A stretch of DNA of 64,000 nt from an uncultured Pelagibacteraceae bacterium (GCA_902515095.1 CABXTC010000004.1:62001-126000), one strand, 5' to 3'; shown: positions 1 to 11,790, counted from the stretch's first letter. Translations and numbers: made by a program. Notes: generated by a model not told the origin, from the letters alone.

Positions 1-2
1 TA

Positions 3-668
3 AATGTTTTTAGGATTTCATTAGATGATTTTTATAAAACAAGAAAAGAGCGGATAAATTTATCAAAAAAAGTTCATCCTATGCTTTTAACTAGGGGCGT
101 ACCCGGAACTCATGACATTAATATGATGCTGAATTTTTTTAGAAAGTCAAAAAGTAAGAAATTTAAAAGATTAAAATTACCAACATTTAATAAAGCTATA
201 GATGACAGATTTAACAAAAATAGATGGTACGATTTAAAGAAAAGGCCAGATGTTATTATTTTTGAGGGATGGTGTGTTGGTGCAAAATCAGAAAAAAATA
301 ATACTTTAAAGAAAACAATTAATTCATTGGAAAAGGCAAAAGACCAAAAACAGATTTGGAGGAAATACGTAAACCATCAATTAAAATCAAAGTATAAAAA
401 CTTATATTCACAATTAAATTGTTTGATTTATTTAAAAGCAAAAAATTTTAGTTTGCTACAAAAATGGAGATTAAAACAAGAGAGGAAACTTTGGATTAAA
501 AGTAAAGTGAAATCAAAAATAATGAGTAGAGGAGACATATTAAATTTTATGCAAACTTATCAGAGAATAACTCAAAACATGTTTAGAAATATGCCCAAAT
601 ATGCATCAGTTATATTCAATTTAAATAGTAACCATCAAATAAAATCTGCTGTATATAAAAAGAAATGA
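3..668 (+). CDS. D-glycerate 3-kinase / uridine-kinase-like P-loop kinase, 5' truncated by window edge
   Basis: Frame is open from base 3 (NVFRISLDDFYKTRKERINLSKKVHPMLLTRGVPGTHD...), upstream of the ORF-track start at 81; SLDDFY...RGVPGTHD and DVIIFEGWCVG are typical of the glycerate kinase/Tda10 family. Confidence 0.75.
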   Translation, partial: NVFRISLDDFYKTRKERINLSKKVHPMLLTRGVPGTHDINMMLNFFRKSKSKKFKRLKLPTFNKAIDDRFNKNRWYDLKKRPDVIIFEGWCVGAKSEKNNTLKKTINSLEKAKDQKQIWRKYVNHQLKSKYKNLYSQLNCLIYLKAKNFSLLQKWRLKQERKLWIKSKVKSKIMSRGDILNFMQTYQRITQNMFRNMPKYASVIFNLNSNHQIKSAVYKKK

Positions 669-1960
669 TTAAATTTTTATTTATAATTATAAGTATTTTA
701 TTTTTGCTGAATAATGCAAACGCCGAAACTTTTTCTGCAGCATTAAAAAAGGCTTATAATGATAATAATGAGCTAAATGCTGAAAGAGAAAGTCTAAATA
801 TTTCTGAGCAAGAATTGAAAATTTCAATAAGTTCTTATTTACCATCAGTAACCTTAAGTGGAAGTAAAAGTTCAGAGAATACTAATAAATTAACAAATCA
901 GAATGGAACAGATGCAACAGTCTCAGATGTGGACCCAACTGTGCAATCAGTAACAATTACCCAAACACTAATTGATTTTGGAAGAGGTGCGGAATTAAGT
1001 AAAAGCAAAATTGGTATTGAACTAGCTAAAGCAAAGCTTTTAAAAAAAGAGCAAGAAATCTTATATAAATCAATCGAAGCTTACACGGGGTTAATCTCAG
1101 CTAATGAAAAACTTAAGATAAATAGATCCAATGTAAATCTGTTAGATCGTCAGGTTGAAACAGATAGAATTAGGCTTGAGCGAGGAAATATATCTTTATC
1201 TGATGTTGCTCAATCAGAATCCTCTTTAGCTGGATCACAAGCTAAACTGATTCAGGCTGAAAATAATTTTTTAACAAGTAAGCTAAATTATGAAAATGTC
1301 ATTGGTAAAATTAATGAAGCAGAGTCTTTAGATAAATCATCGATCACTCAGGTTAATCTTCCTGGGGAACTTAAATCTGCTATAGAAATATCAAAAAAAA
1401 AAAATCCAGATTTAATTATAGCCCAACTAGAGTATGAACAATCAAAAAAAGATACTACCAGTGCAAGATCTGATTTAGCACCAACAGCAACATTATCTTT
1501 TGATCGATCAAAAACAGACGACCTAAGTTCTACCTATGACGAAAAAGAGCAAGATACTTTAAAAGCTACAGTAACATGGCCATTTTTCTCTGGCGGTAAG
1601 AATTATGCAAATCTAAATAAAAACAAAAGCTTGGAGACACAAAAAAATCTTCTTTTAAGTAATATGACCAAAAAAAATCAGACAGATGTTGCAAGCGCCT
1701 GGTCAAATTATCAATCTAATAAAAGTCTTCTCAATTCAGTAAGAGCCCAAGTGAATGCTGCAGAAATCGCAAATGAGGGAATCGTTGCTGAATATAATAG
1801 TGGTTCAGACAGAACTACTCTTGAAGTTATTCAGTCTAACTCTTTATTATTAAATGCTCAGATTTCATTGGCAGACTCAGAGAGAAATTACATTCTTTCG
1901 CAGTTTAATCTTTTGAAATCTATTGGTTTGCTCAATAGTGAATATCTTAAAATAAGATAA
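665..1960 (+). CDS. TolC-family outer membrane efflux protein
   Basis: 431 aa with signal peptide, two OEP-like repeats, 'PTVQSVTITQTLIDFGRGAELSKSKIG' and C-terminal 'NYILSQFNLLKSIGLL'. Confidence 0.85.
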   Translation: MIKFLFIIISILFLLNNANAETFSAALKKAYNDNNELNAERESLNISEQELKISISSYLPSVTLSGSKSSENTNKLTNQNGTDATVSDVDPTVQSVTITQTLIDFGRGAELSKSKIGIELAKAKLLKKEQEILYKSIEAYTGLISANEKLKINRSNVNLLDRQVETDRIRLERGNISLSDVAQSESSLAGSQAKLIQAENNFLTSKLNYENVIGKINEAESLDKSSITQVNLPGELKSAIEISKKKNPDLIIAQLEYEQSKKDTTSARSDLAPTATLSFDRSKTDDLSSTYDEKEQDTLKATVTWPFFSGGKNYANLNKNKSLETQKNLLLSNMTKKNQTDVASAWSNYQSNKSLLNSVRAQVNAAEIANEGIVAEYNSGSDRTTLEVIQSNSLLLNAQISLADSERNYILSQFNLLKSIGLLNSEYLKIR

Positions 1961-2068
1961 TAATTAGCTTTTTTAGTCTTAATTAAATAAATCTTGCTAA
2001 TGAGAACAAAATGTGTACATTTAAAAGTATGATTCGAGACTTAAAAAAATTAATAAAAGAGGCAAAAA

Positions 2069-3217
2069 ATGACTAAAAATAACTTAAAAGTAGTTAAATC
2101 TACTAAAGACAGAGAATTGGAAAATAAAGAGAAAAACAAAGCTTTAGACGCAGCAATTAGCCAAATTACAGATAATTTTGGAAAAGGTTCGGTAATGAAG
2201 CTTGGTGAGAAAAGAGCTATGGATATCGAGTCGATATCAACGGGATCTTTAAGTTTAGATTTGGCTTTAGGAATAGGCGGTTTACCAAAAGGAAGAATTG
2301 TTGAAGTTTACGGACCAGAGAGTTCTGGAAAAACAACATTAGCATTACAAGTTGTTGCTGAAGCTCAAAAAGCTGGTGGAATTTGTGCATTTGTTGATGC
2401 AGAGCATGCTTTAGATCCAGTTTATGCAAAAAAATTAGGAGTGAATACTGAAGAGCTTTTAATCTCTCAACCAGATGCTGGTGAGCAAGCTCTAGAAATA
2501 GCTGATACATTAGTAAAATCAGGCTCTATTTCAGTAATCGTAATTGATTCTGTTGCAGCATTAACTCCAAGAGCTGAAATTGAAGGTGAGATGGGTGATC
2601 ACCATGTTGGTCTCCAATCAAGATTAATGAGTCAGGCTTTAAGAAAGTTAACTGGTTCAATTTCTAACACAAACACAATGATGATTTTCATTAACCAAAT
2701 TAGAATGAAAATTGGAGTTATGTTTGGAAGTCCTGAAACAACATCAGGTGGAAATGCACTTAAATTTTATTCATCTGTGAGAATGGACATTAGAAGAATT
2801 GGTGCCATCAAAGATAAAGATGAAATTATTGGTAACTCTACAAGAGTGAAAGTAGTTAAGAATAAAGTTGCACCACCATTTAAAGTTGTTGAATTTGACT
2901 TAATGTATGGAAAAGGAATTAGCAAAATGGGTGAGTTAGTAGACCTAGGCTCTAAAGCTGATATTATTGAAAAATCTGGGGCATGGTATGCTTACAAGGG
3001 AGAGAAAATAGGACAAGGTAGAGAAAATGCTAAAGTCTATTTAGCTCAAAATCCACAAGTTGCTGCGGAAATTGAAATGGCAATTAGGGAAAAAGCAGGT
3101 GTGATTTCAAAAAAAATTGAGGGAAATCCACTAAGTCCTGAAAAAATTGAAAAAGAGAAAAAAGTAGCAGAAAAAGAAGAAGCAGACAAAGAAGCTACTC
3201 CTCCTAAAAAGAACTAG
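2069..3217 (+). CDS. recA: Recombinase RecA
   Basis: [13 protein letters not shown] Walker A, '[15 protein letters not shown]', '[30 protein letters not shown]'. Confidence 0.99.
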   Translation: MTKNNLKVVKSTKDRELENKEKNKALDAAISQITDNFGKGSVMKLGEKRAMDIESISTGSLSLDLALGIGGLPKGRIVEVYGPESSGKTTLALQVVAEAQKAGGICAFVDAEHALDPVYAKKLGVNTEELLISQPDAGEQALEIADTLVKSGSISVIVIDSVAALTPRAEIEGEMGDHHVGLQSRLMSQALRKLTGSISNTNTMMIFINQIRMKIGVMFGSPETTSGGNALKFYSSVRMDIRRIGAIKDKDEIIGNSTRVKVVKNKVAPPFKVVEFDLMYGKGISKMGELVDLGSKADIIEKSGAWYAYKGEKIGQGRENAKVYLAQNPQVAAEIEMAIREKAGVISKKIEGNPLSPEKIEKEKKVAEKEEADKEATPPKKN

Positions 3218-3241
3218 AATTAAAGGTCATCTTTAAATTAT

Positions 3242-3266
3242 AAAGGCGCTTATTATAAGCGCCTTT
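3242..3266 (+). terminator. Hairpin after recA (intrinsic terminator-like)
   Basis: Perfect 11-bp stem aaaggcgctta-tta-taagcgccttt 25 bp after recA stop; following tract is only weakly T-rich. Confidence 0.7.
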
Positions 3267-3317
3267 CCCTCTTTATCGTTATCTAGACATAGAATAAAAA
3301 AGCTGTATTTTAAAAAT

Positions 3318-5984
3318 ATGGCTCAGAAATCATTAAATCAAATAAGAGAAACTTTCTTGAAGTACTTTGAGAAAAATAATCATAAGATTATTGAGTCTAG
3401 TAATTTAGTTCCAAACAATGACCCGACATTGATGTTTGCCAATTCAGGAATGGTTCAGTTTAAAAACGTTTTTACTGGTTTAGAAAAAAGGGATTATCAA
3501 AGGGCAACCACCTCACAAAAATGTGTCAGAGCAGGCGGTAAACATAATGATTTAGAAAATGTTGGTTATACACCAAGACACCATACTTTCTTTGAAATGT
3601 TAGGAAACTTTTCTTTTGGAGATTATTTTAAAGAAAGAGGAATTGAACTTGCATGGAATTTAATCACCAAAGACTTTGGTTTAGATAAAAACAGAATTTA
3701 TGTAACCGTTTTTCATGAGGACGATGAGGCTTTTAATTTTTGGAAGAAAATAGCGGGTTTTAATGATGATAGAATAATTAGAATTTCAACATCAGACAAC
3801 TTTTGGTCAATGGGTGAAACTGGACCTTGTGGACCTTGCTCGGAAATATTTTATGATCATGGAGATCATTTAAAAGGTGGATTGCCAGGAACGAAAGATC
3901 AAGATGGAGATCGTTTTATTGAAATTTGGAATCTAGTTTTCATGCAATATGAGCAAGTTTCAAAAGATAAAAGAATAGATTTGCCAAAACCATCTGTTGA
4001 TACTGGGATGGGATTAGAGAGAATTGCAGCTCTTTTACAAGGTACACATGATAATTATCAAACAGATCACTTTAAGAAACTAATTAGCTCAATATCTGAA
4101 GTAACCAAAGTTAAACAAGAAGATAAAAATATATCTAGTTTTAGAGTGATTGCTGATCACTTAAGAGCAAGTTCATTCCTTTTGGCTGAAGGTGTTTTAC
4201 CTTCAAATGAGGGTCGTGGATATGTTCTTAGAAGAATTATGAGAAGAGGAATGAGACATTCTCATTTGTTAGGATCTAAAGAGCCAATTTTTTATAAAAT
4301 TTTTGACTCATTAAAAAAAGAGATGTCTGGAAATTATCCAGAGCTTGAAAGGTCTCAATCTTTAATCAAAGAAACTTTAAGGATGGAGGAAGAAAAATTT
4401 TTAGTTTTACTTGATAGAGGTATCAAAATTTTAAATGATGAAATTGTAAAAATAGATAAAATTTTACCTGGAGATGTTGCATTCAAATTATACGACACCT
4501 ATGGGTTTCCATTAGATCTTACTGAGGACATTTTAAAGAATAAATCATTGAAAGTTGACCATAAGAAATTTGATGAATTAATGAAAAAAAGTAAAGAACT
4601 TGCAAAAAAGAATTGGAAAGGCTCTGGAGATAGTTCTGAGGAAGCAATTTGGTTTTCAATTAAAGACAAAACTGGTCCTACAGAATTTTTAGGTTACGAG
4701 TCTAATCAGTCTGAGGGTGTTGTGTTAAATTTAATTAAAGACAACAAAGAGACAAAATCTTTATCTTCTGGTGAAGAGGGAACTATTATAACCAATCAAA
4801 CCCCGTTTTATGGAGAGTCAGGAGGACAACTTGGAGATAAAGGCACAATTGTTTCTGGTAATTCTGTTTTTGAAGTAGAAGATACACAAAAAAAACTTGG
4901 AGACTTATTTGTTCATTACGGATCTATGAAAACTGGAGAAATAAAAATTAATGATGTAGTAGAGATGAAAATCGATGTAGAGAGAAGAGATAATCTAAAA
5001 GCTTATCATTCTGCTACACACTTACTGCATGAGTCATTAAGAAGAACTTTAGGTAAACACGTTATGCAAAAAGGATCATTAGTTGCTCCAGATAGGTTAA
5101 GATTTGACTTCAGTCACATGAAACCAATTACTAATGAGGAGTTAGAGACTATTGATAAGTTAGTTAATGAGTATGTTTCAAATAGCTCTGAAGTAACAAC
5201 AAGAATTATGACACCAAAAGCTGCAATTGAAAAAGGAGCGCTGGCTTTCTTTGGAGAAAAATATGGAGAAGAAGTCCGTGTTGTATCTATGGGTAAGGAA
5301 AAAGAGGCACATTTCTCAACAGAATTATGTGGAGGAACACATGTTAAAAATACTGCAGATATTGGAAAATTTAAAACTGTAAGCCAATCGTCTATTGCTG
5401 CAGGTGTTAGAAGAGTTGAAGCTTTAAGAGATAAGCAACTTGAGGATTTTATTAAGAATAAAGAAAAATTATCAACTTTATCTACTCAAAAAGATGAAGA
5501 AACTATTAAAGAGTATTCATCTCAAATAATAAAACTAGGAGGTAAACCAAACGTTGATAATAAAGATTTAAAAGAAATCATAAAAAATCTTTCAAGACAA
5601 CTAGAACAACTAAATATTAGTTCAGTTCTTCAAGACAAAACAAAAAATATTATTAAAGACGATAAGATAAATAATATTAAAGTTAGATTTCAAAAAGTGC
5701 AGGATTTACCTCCAAAAGATTTAAGAAAGTTAGTTGATAATGGTAAAAAAGAACTAGGTGACGGTATTGTAATTGTTTTTGCTATCAGTAGAGATAAAGT
5801 TGGATTGGCAGTTGGTATCACCGATAAATTAGTTGATAAATATGATGCAGTAAAATTTGCAAAATTAGGTTCAGAAACAATAGGTGGAAAAGGCGGTGGT
5901 GGTAGAAAAGATTTTGCTCAAGCAGGAGGTCAAGATAAGAGCAAAATTGATGAAGCTTTTGAAAAAATTAGGTCTTTAATTTAA
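3318..5984 (+). CDS. alaS: Alanyl-tRNA synthetase
   Basis: 888 aa; '[44 protein letters not shown]', C-terminal '[16 protein letters not shown]'. Confidence 0.99.
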   Translation: MAQKSLNQIRETFLKYFEKNNHKIIESSNLVPNNDPTLMFANSGMVQFKNVFTGLEKRDYQRATTSQKCVRAGGKHNDLENVGYTPRHHTFFEMLGNFSFGDYFKERGIELAWNLITKDFGLDKNRIYVTVFHEDDEAFNFWKKIAGFNDDRIIRISTSDNFWSMGETGPCGPCSEIFYDHGDHLKGGLPGTKDQDGDRFIEIWNLVFMQYEQVSKDKRIDLPKPSVDTGMGLERIAALLQGTHDNYQTDHFKKLISSISEVTKVKQEDKNISSFRVIADHLRASSFLLAEGVLPSNEGRGYVLRRIMRRGMRHSHLLGSKEPIFYKIFDSLKKEMSGNYPELERSQSLIKETLRMEEEKFLVLLDRGIKILNDEIVKIDKILPGDVAFKLYDTYGFPLDLTEDILKNKSLKVDHKKFDELMKKSKELAKKNWKGSGDSSEEAIWFSIKDKTGPTEFLGYESNQSEGVVLNLIKDNKETKSLSSGEEGTIITNQTPFYGESGGQLGDKGTIVSGNSVFEVEDTQKKLGDLFVHYGSMKTGEIKINDVVEMKIDVERRDNLKAYHSATHLLHESLRRTLGKHVMQKGSLVAPDRLRFDFSHMKPITNEELETIDKLVNEYVSNSSEVTTRIMTPKAAIEKGALAFFGEKYGEEVRVVSMGKEKEAHFSTELCGGTHVKNTADIGKFKTVSQSSIAAGVRRVEALRDKQLEDFIKNKEKLSTLSTQKDEETIKEYSSQIIKLGGKPNVDNKDLKEIIKNLSRQLEQLNISSVLQDKTKNIIKDDKINNIKVRFQKVQDLPPKDLRKLVDNGKKELGDGIVIVFAISRDKVGLAVGITDKLVDKYDAVKFAKLGSETIGGKGGGGRKDFAQAGGQDKSKIDEAFEKIRSLI

Positions 5985-7190
5985 TTTCTTTTTCAAATTA
6001 TTATCAATTTCATCTAGAAATTGGTTTGTAGTTAAATACTTACTTGATGGCCCGACTAATATTGCCAGATCTTTGGTCATAGAACCACTTTCAACACATC
6101 CAATACAAACTTGCTCAATTGTTTTAGCAAACTTTATAAGATCATCATTTCCGTCCAGTTTACCTCGGTGAGCTAGACCTCTCGTCCAGGCAAAAATTGA
6201 AGCAATTGGATTAGTAGATGTTTCTTTTCCTTGTTGATGCATTCTATAGTGTCTAGTAACAGTTCCATGTGCTGCTTCAGCTTCCATAATTTTTCCATCA
6301 GGAGTTAGAAGTGTACTTGTCATTAAACCTAATGAACCATAACCTTGAGCCATAGTATCTGACTGAACATCTCCATCATAGTTTTTACAAGCCCAAATAT
6401 ATTTTCCACTCCATTTCATTGCACAGGCCACCATGTCGTCAATTAGTCTATGTTCATAGGTAATTTTTTCTTTATCAAATTTTTCTTTAAATTCTTCATT
6501 ATATACATCTTCAAATATATCTTTAAAACGTCCATCGTACTTTTTTAAGATTGTATTTTTTGTAGAAAGATAGACTGGCCATTTTTTTATCAGACCGTAG
6601 CTAAAACAAGATCTTGCAAAGTCTTCAATAGACTTATCTAAGTTATACATAGAAAGTGCAACACCTGGTCCAGTGAAATTAAATACCTCATATTTAATTT
6701 CATCTTTTCCATCCTCGGAGGTCCATTTAACTTCCATTTTTCCTCTACCTGGGACTTTAAAATCAGTTGCTCTATACTGATCTCCAAAAGCATGCCTACC
6801 AATTACAACAGGGTCTGACCATGAAGGTACTAATTTTGGAATGTTAGAACAAATAATTGGCTCTCTAAAAACAGTTCCACCAATAATATTTCTTATTGTT
6901 CCATTCGGTGATCTCCACATTTTTTTTAAATTAAACTCTTCAACTCGCGCCTCATCAGGAGTGATTGTTGCGCATTTAATACCTACACCAACTTTTTTAA
7001 TTGCATTAGCAGAGTCAGTTGTAATTTGGTCATTAGTGTCGTCTCTACTTTTCATACCTAAATCGTAGTACTCTATGCCGATGTCAAGATAAGGAAGAAT
7101 TAATTTATTCTTAATGAATTTCCAGATTATTCTGGTCATTTCATCACCATCTAACTCTACAATGGGGTTTTTTACTGTAATTTTGCTCAC
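5976..7190 (-). CDS. icd: NADP-dependent isocitrate dehydrogenase (eukaryote-like/monomer-fold type of about 400 aa)
   Basis: '[20 protein letters not shown]', '[22 protein letters not shown]', '[12 protein letters not shown]'. Confidence 0.97.
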   Translation of the reverse strand: MSKITVKNPIVELDGDEMTRIIWKFIKNKLILPYLDIGIEYYDLGMKSRDDTNDQITTDSANAIKKVGVGIKCATITPDEARVEEFNLKKMWRSPNGTIRNIIGGTVFREPIICSNIPKLVPSWSDPVVIGRHAFGDQYRATDFKVPGRGKMEVKWTSEDGKDEIKYEVFNFTGPGVALSMYNLDKSIEDFARSCFSYGLIKKWPVYLSTKNTILKKYDGRFKDIFEDVYNEEFKEKFDKEKITYEHRLIDDMVACAMKWSGKYIWACKNYDGDVQSDTMAQGYGSLGLMTSTLLTPDGKIMEAEAAHGTVTRHYRMHQQGKETSTNPIASIFAWTRGLAHRGKLDGNDDLIKFAKTIEQVCIGCVESGSMTKDLAILVGPSSKYLTTNQFLDEIDNNLKKKLN

Positions 7191-7263
7191 TTTAATTTTA
7201 TCTTAATAATTGAATTTCGTGATTTTATATACATATTAATGAAAAATTATCAAATAGAAGAAC

Positions 7264-7911
7264 ATGTTTAATAAGATATTTCCAAAAATTCATGCTGAGG
7301 GATACAAGTTTCTTGTTATTGCAGGAATTATTACAATTGTACTTTATATTTTAAGCAATTTTTTGGGTTTAATTGGCCTAGTTTTAACAATCTGGGTTTA
7401 CTATTTTTTTAGAGATCCTGAAAGAATAATTATTGAAGATAACAATTATCTAGTTAGCCCAGCAGATGGAGAGATTATCAAAGTTGAAGAAGTTGATGGT
7501 CCAAAAGAGTTAGGTTTAGAAAATAAAAAGTTTAACAAGATTAGTGTTTTTATGAATGTTTTTGATTGTCATGTGAACAGAACCCCATGTGCTGGAAAAA
7601 TTGAGGAAATTTTATATAAACCTGGAAAATTCTTTAACGCATCTCTTGATAAAGCAAGTGAGGATAACGAAAGAAATTATTTTAAGATTAAAGATACGGA
7701 AAATAACGATATTATTGTAGTTCAGATAGCTGGTCTTGTTGCGCGAAGAATAGTTTGTGAGTCTAATAAAGATCAAGAATTAAATCAAGGTGATAGAATT
7801 GGAATGATAAGATTTGGAAGTAGAGCAGATGTATATTACGAAAATTATCAACCATTAGTAAAAATAGGTCAAAAAGCTATTTCGGGTGAAACACTATTAG
7901 CCAAAAAATAA
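7264..7911 (+). CDS. psd: Phosphatidylserine decarboxylase
   Basis: 215 aa; 'FRDPER', 'VSPADGEI', C-terminal 'RFGSRADVYY' (GSR-like processing motif). Confidence 0.92.
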   Translation: MFNKIFPKIHAEGYKFLVIAGIITIVLYILSNFLGLIGLVLTIWVYYFFRDPERIIIEDNNYLVSPADGEIIKVEEVDGPKELGLENKKFNKISVFMNVFDCHVNRTPCAGKIEEILYKPGKFFNASLDKASEDNERNYFKIKDTENNDIIVVQIAGLVARRIVCESNKDQELNQGDRIGMIRFGSRADVYYENYQPLVKIGQKAISGETLLAKK

Positions 7912-7912
7912 A

Positions 7913-8716
7913 ATGGAGCAACCAAAAAATAATCTAAAAATTGTCACTGATAAAAAAAGTACAAGAATGATTTTGCCAAACATGCTTACATTGATTGGAG
8001 TATGTATTGGTTTAACATCAATACGATTTGCATTAGACGGTAGATTCGAGCTTGCAATCATTGCAATACTTTTTGCAGCTTTAATCGATGGTCTTGACGG
8101 AAGAATAGCTCGATTAATCAGAGGTACTTCCAAAGTTGGAAAAGAATTAGACTCACTAACTGATATGATAAGTTTTGGGGTAGCTCCAGCGTTTATAATG
8201 TATTTCTGGAAACTAAATACATTAGGAAGATTTGGTTGGTTACTTTGTTTAGTATATGTAATTTGTGTTGCGCTACGTTTAGCTAGATTTAACATAAATT
8301 CAAATCAAGAGCCTTCGTGGAGAGATAATTTTTTTGAAGGAGTCCCATCACCAGCGGGTGGAATATTAGTGTTAACTCCTTTAATTGTTAGTTTAAGTGG
8401 TTTTAATTTTATAGAGTTTAATTATGATTTAATTGTACCGACTTTTTTTATAGCAACTTCATTTTTATTAATCAGCAAATTTCCTAGTTATTCTTTTAAA
8501 AAAATAGTGATCCCTAGAAAAACAACAATATTTCTTTTATTTGGAATAGTTTTATTTTTTGGTCTCTTATTAATTTATACTTTTAATGTAATTGCAATAA
8601 GTGTTGCGATTTATGTACTTTTATTACCAATAAGCTTTTTACATTTTCAAAAGAAAAAGAAACAACATGAAAATGACAAAATTCAAGACGAAGATGACCT
8701 TGAAGATATACTTTAA
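7913..8716 (+). CDS. pssA: CDP-diacylglycerol--serine O-phosphatidyltransferase
   Basis: CDP-alcohol phosphatidyltransferase motif DGLDGRIARLIRGTSKVGKELDSLTD; follows psd. Confidence 0.93.
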   Translation: MEQPKNNLKIVTDKKSTRMILPNMLTLIGVCIGLTSIRFALDGRFELAIIAILFAALIDGLDGRIARLIRGTSKVGKELDSLTDMISFGVAPAFIMYFWKLNTLGRFGWLLCLVYVICVALRLARFNINSNQEPSWRDNFFEGVPSPAGGILVLTPLIVSLSGFNFIEFNYDLIVPTFFIATSFLLISKFPSYSFKKIVIPRKTTIFLLFGIVLFFGLLLIYTFNVIAISVAIYVLLLPISFLHFQKKKKQHENDKIQDEDDLEDIL

Positions 8717-9627
8717 TGAAAAAAAATGTAATTGTTTCTTTAGCAGATGCTAATTATTTTTCTTTACTCGAAGAATTGATTGATTCTATTAAAAGATTTA
8801 AGGAAAGTGAAAATGTAGCAATTTGTATTCTAGATGCAGGATTAAGAAAAGATCAGATAGATAAATTATCAAAAAAAGTAGACGAAATTAAACCTGCGGA
8901 ATGGGACATCAAAGTACCTAGTTATAAAGTTAAAGGTAAAGAGTGGCTAAAAAGTCAGGTCTCAAGAGCATTTTTACCAGAATATTTTCCAAGTTATGAA
9001 AAATACTTATGGATCGATTGTGATGCGTGGGTAAATGATTGGAATAGTGTAGAGTTATATTTAAAAGCGTGTGAAAATGGAAAGCTTGGTATTACACAAA
9101 CAATAGGCCCAGGATATAAAATTACTTCTAAAGTAAATTGGTTAATTGGAAAATTGGCTTTAGTAAAATCTCAAAATTTTAAACATGCTGTAAAATCTAA
9201 AATTGGTTACTCTAATGCTAGAAAACTGGCTTTTGCACCACATATTAATATTGGAGTTTTTTCTTTAGAAAAAAATTCTAAAGGATGGAGTATATGGCAA
9301 AATAATTTATCAAAGACCTTAAAAGCGGGGAATATTTTTGGGTCTGAAGGATTGGCAATAAATATGTCAGTATACATTGATAATTTAGAAACAGAGTTTT
9401 TGCCTTTAAATTGTAACTGGATTACTAGCAATTTACTTCCAAAATATGATGAAAGACAAAATACTTTCGTTGAACCATATTTACCAAATTATAAAATTGG
9501 GATAATGCATCTTGCAGCTGGTATTTGGAAAGATGGTAAAGATATGAGAGTTGATAAGAGTGTTAAAATTGAATTAGAAACTTTAGATAAAAATAAAATA
9601 TTAAAAAGTTTAAGATATAATATTTAA
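8716..9627 (+). CDS. Putative glycosyltransferase (GT8-like, DxD-type)
   Basis: Residues 'EKYLWIDCDAWVNDW' resemble a GT8 DxD motif; N-terminal 'VIVSLADANYFSLLEELIDSIKRF' Rossmann-like. Confidence 0.55.
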   Translation: MKKNVIVSLADANYFSLLEELIDSIKRFKESENVAICILDAGLRKDQIDKLSKKVDEIKPAEWDIKVPSYKVKGKEWLKSQVSRAFLPEYFPSYEKYLWIDCDAWVNDWNSVELYLKACENGKLGITQTIGPGYKITSKVNWLIGKLALVKSQNFKHAVKSKIGYSNARKLAFAPHINIGVFSLEKNSKGWSIWQNNLSKTLKAGNIFGSEGLAINMSVYIDNLETEFLPLNCNWITSNLLPKYDERQNTFVEPYLPNYKIGIMHLAAGIWKDGKDMRVDKSVKIELETLDKNKILKSLRYNI

Positions 9628-10239
9628 TTGAAAAAAAATAAAATTTCAAAAAATTGGGTTAATAAGCAGAGGCGAGATATTTATGTACGTCAGTCCAAGG
9701 TTGATGGTTATAGGGCAAGATCAGCTTATAAAATAAAAGAGATAGATGAAAAATTTAAAATATTTAAAGGAGGTATGTCAGTCATAGACATCGGAGCTGC
9801 TCCTGGCAGCTGGTCTCAGTATGTTGCAAAGATAGTAAAAAGTGGAAAAATAATTTCAATTGATTTAAAGATGATGGAAAATATTGAAAATACAATACAG
9901 ATTAAAGGTGATTTTACCTCTATCGATACACAAAACCAGATTAAAGATTATCTCAAAAAAAAACCTGATGTTGTTATGTCTGATATGGCTGTAAATACAA
10001 CTGGTATTAAAAATGTTGACTCGATTCAAACAGGGGAACTATGCAAAGAGGCCATGGTTTTTTCGAGAGATGTTATTTCGGAAAAAGGCATTTTCGTTTC
10101 AAAAATATTTATGGGCGGGACATTTAATGAAATTGTCGCACTAGGAAAAAAAATTTTTAAAGAAGTTAAGGTTTTTAAACCTAAATCAAGCAGGAAAGAT
10201 TCTAAAGAAAGTTTTATAATTTGTAAAAATCTTAGATAG
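9628..10239 (+). CDS. rlmE: 23S rRNA (uridine-2'-O-)-methyltransferase, RlmE/FtsJ family (TTG start)
   Basis: 'DIGAAPGSWSQYV', 'DVVMSDMAVNTTG', 'SKIFMGG', 'KPKSSRKDSKESFIICKNLR'. Confidence 0.92.
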   Translation: MKKNKISKNWVNKQRRDIYVRQSKVDGYRARSAYKIKEIDEKFKIFKGGMSVIDIGAAPGSWSQYVAKIVKSGKIISIDLKMMENIENTIQIKGDFTSIDTQNQIKDYLKKKPDVVMSDMAVNTTGIKNVDSIQTGELCKEAMVFSRDVISEKGIFVSKIFMGGTFNEIVALGKKIFKEVKVFKPKSSRKDSKESFIICKNLR

Positions 10240-10270
10240 TTTCTTTAAATTTTAAGGGAATCGTATATAA

Positions 10271-11353
10271 ATGATCATGGTTCCTATAAAAGAAGCACTT
10301 ACCTTTGACGACGTAACTCTTGCACCAAAGTATTCTGAAATTCTGCCTTCAGAAGTTGACACAAGTATTAAACTTACTAATCATCTTAAATTGAATATAC
10401 CTCTTCTATCCTCAGCTATGGATACAGTTACAGAAAGTAAGATGGCTATAGCAATTGCTAAAGCAGGTGGAATTGGAATTATTCATAGAAATCTAGATAT
10501 TAAAAGACAAATTCTTGAAATCAAAAAAGTTAAAAATCAAAAACTTTTAGTAGGAGCAGCGGTTGGAGCGGGGGTTAATGAATTTAAAAGAGCATCTGCA
10601 ATACTGAAAGAAAAAATAGATATGATAGTTGTTGATACCGCTCACGGACATACAAAAAAAGTGTCAGAAATAATAAAATTTATAAAAAAAACAAAAAATA
10701 AAAAAACTGCACTCTGTGCTGGTAATATTGCTACACCTTCAGCAGCAAAATTTTTATTAAAACTTGGTGTTGATGTCATTAAAGTTGGTATAGGACCAGG
10801 CTCAATATGTACTACAAGATTAGTTGCTGGTATTGGTGTTCCTCAACTTAGCGCAATATTAGAAGTTAGAAATGGAGTTAAAAATAAAAATGTAAAAATC
10901 ATTTCCGATGGTGGAATAAAATACTCTGGGGATTTAGCAAAAGCATTTGCAGCTGGGGCAGACGCAGTTATGATAGGTTCATTATTTGCAGGAACAGATG
11001 AAGCACCCGGTAAATTAATTAAGAGGAATGGTAAATTTTTTAAAAATTTTAGAGGCATGGGCTCTGTTGGTGCAATGAATAAAGGATCAGCAGATCGTTA
11101 CTTCCAATCTAAACAAAAAGATGTGTCTAAATATGTTCCCGAAGGAGTAGAAGGATTTGCAAAATATAAAGGGAAAGTTGATAATATAATTTTTAAATTA
11201 ATTGGAGGATTAAAATCATCAATGGGGTACCTTGGATCTAAACAAATTAGATATTTAAGAGATAAACCACAATTTGTTAAAATCACAAAAGCTGGCTTTT
11301 ATGAAAGTATGGTTCACAATGTTGATATAATTAAAAGAGATAATAAATATTAA
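10271..11353 (+). CDS. guaB: IMP dehydrogenase lacking the Bateman (CBS) domain
   Basis: 360 aa; '[25 protein letters not shown]', 'VVDTAHGH', '[20 protein letters not shown]', flap 'GSADRYFQ...VPEGVEG'; catalytic barrel joined directly after '[21 protein letters not shown]' to 'LLVGAAVG'. Confidence 0.92.
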   Translation: MIMVPIKEALTFDDVTLAPKYSEILPSEVDTSIKLTNHLKLNIPLLSSAMDTVTESKMAIAIAKAGGIGIIHRNLDIKRQILEIKKVKNQKLLVGAAVGAGVNEFKRASAILKEKIDMIVVDTAHGHTKKVSEIIKFIKKTKNKKTALCAGNIATPSAAKFLLKLGVDVIKVGIGPGSICTTRLVAGIGVPQLSAILEVRNGVKNKNVKIISDGGIKYSGDLAKAFAAGADAVMIGSLFAGTDEAPGKLIKRNGKFFKNFRGMGSVGAMNKGSADRYFQSKQKDVSKYVPEGVEGFAKYKGKVDNIIFKLIGGLKSSMGYLGSKQIRYLRDKPQFVKITKAGFYESMVHNVDIIKRDNKY

Positions 11354-11790
11354 TGAAGAAAACTTTCAAACTTATAATTCCTTTATATTTTTTAATTAAT
11401 ACTTTTAATTTTTCTCTTAGTGACGAAAATTTTTTTAATAAAGGTTTGGAGTTATATAACATCGAAAAATTTGAAGATGCACGATTTATGTTTGAGCGAA
11501 GTATTGTTTTTAATCCACAACACTCAAATTCATATTTATATCTAGCAAAAATTTACAATCATAAAAAAAATCAAAAAAAAGAGGAAAAAAATTTAGAAGC
11601 AACTTTGTTAATTGAACCTAGCAATGAAGAAGCAATTCTGATGCTAATGAAAATAGCTTTAGAAAAATCAAATTACTCAAAAGTGAAAGACTTGTCAGAA
11701 AACTTTGTCAAAGTTTGCAAAAATTTATGTGGTGAAAATAAAAGTATTTTAGACTCTTTAGCGAACTTAGAACCAAAAAATGAGTCTTGA
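11353..11790 (+). CDS. TPR-repeat exported protein
   Basis: N-terminal hydrophobic signal; '[46 protein letters not shown]' TPR pattern. Confidence 0.7.
   Translation: MKKTFKLIIPLYFLINTFNFSLSDENFFNKGLELYNIEKFEDARFMFERSIVFNPQHSNSYLYLAKIYNHKKNQKKEEKNLEATLLIEPSNEEAILMLMKIALEKSNYSKVKDLSENFVKVCKNLCGENKSILDSLANLEPKNES

Noticed and set aside
2217-2510. Antisense ORF over recA, and similar ORFs of 60-132 aa listed opposite or out of frame with real genes (for example 7897..8295 -, 25615..25977 -, 29073..29333 -, 31364..31621 -, 43627..43926 +, 53721..53984 -, 59645..59881 +)
   Set aside because: They lie inside strongly supported genes, have no recognisable domain, and are expected by chance in the complementary frames of AT-rich coding sequence.
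10271-11353. Possible GMP reductase (guaC), based on length near 350 aa and absence of CBS domains
   Set aside because: Motifs [18 protein letters not shown] and the flap RYFQ...VPEGVEG are IMPDH-type; the gene is also near guaA.
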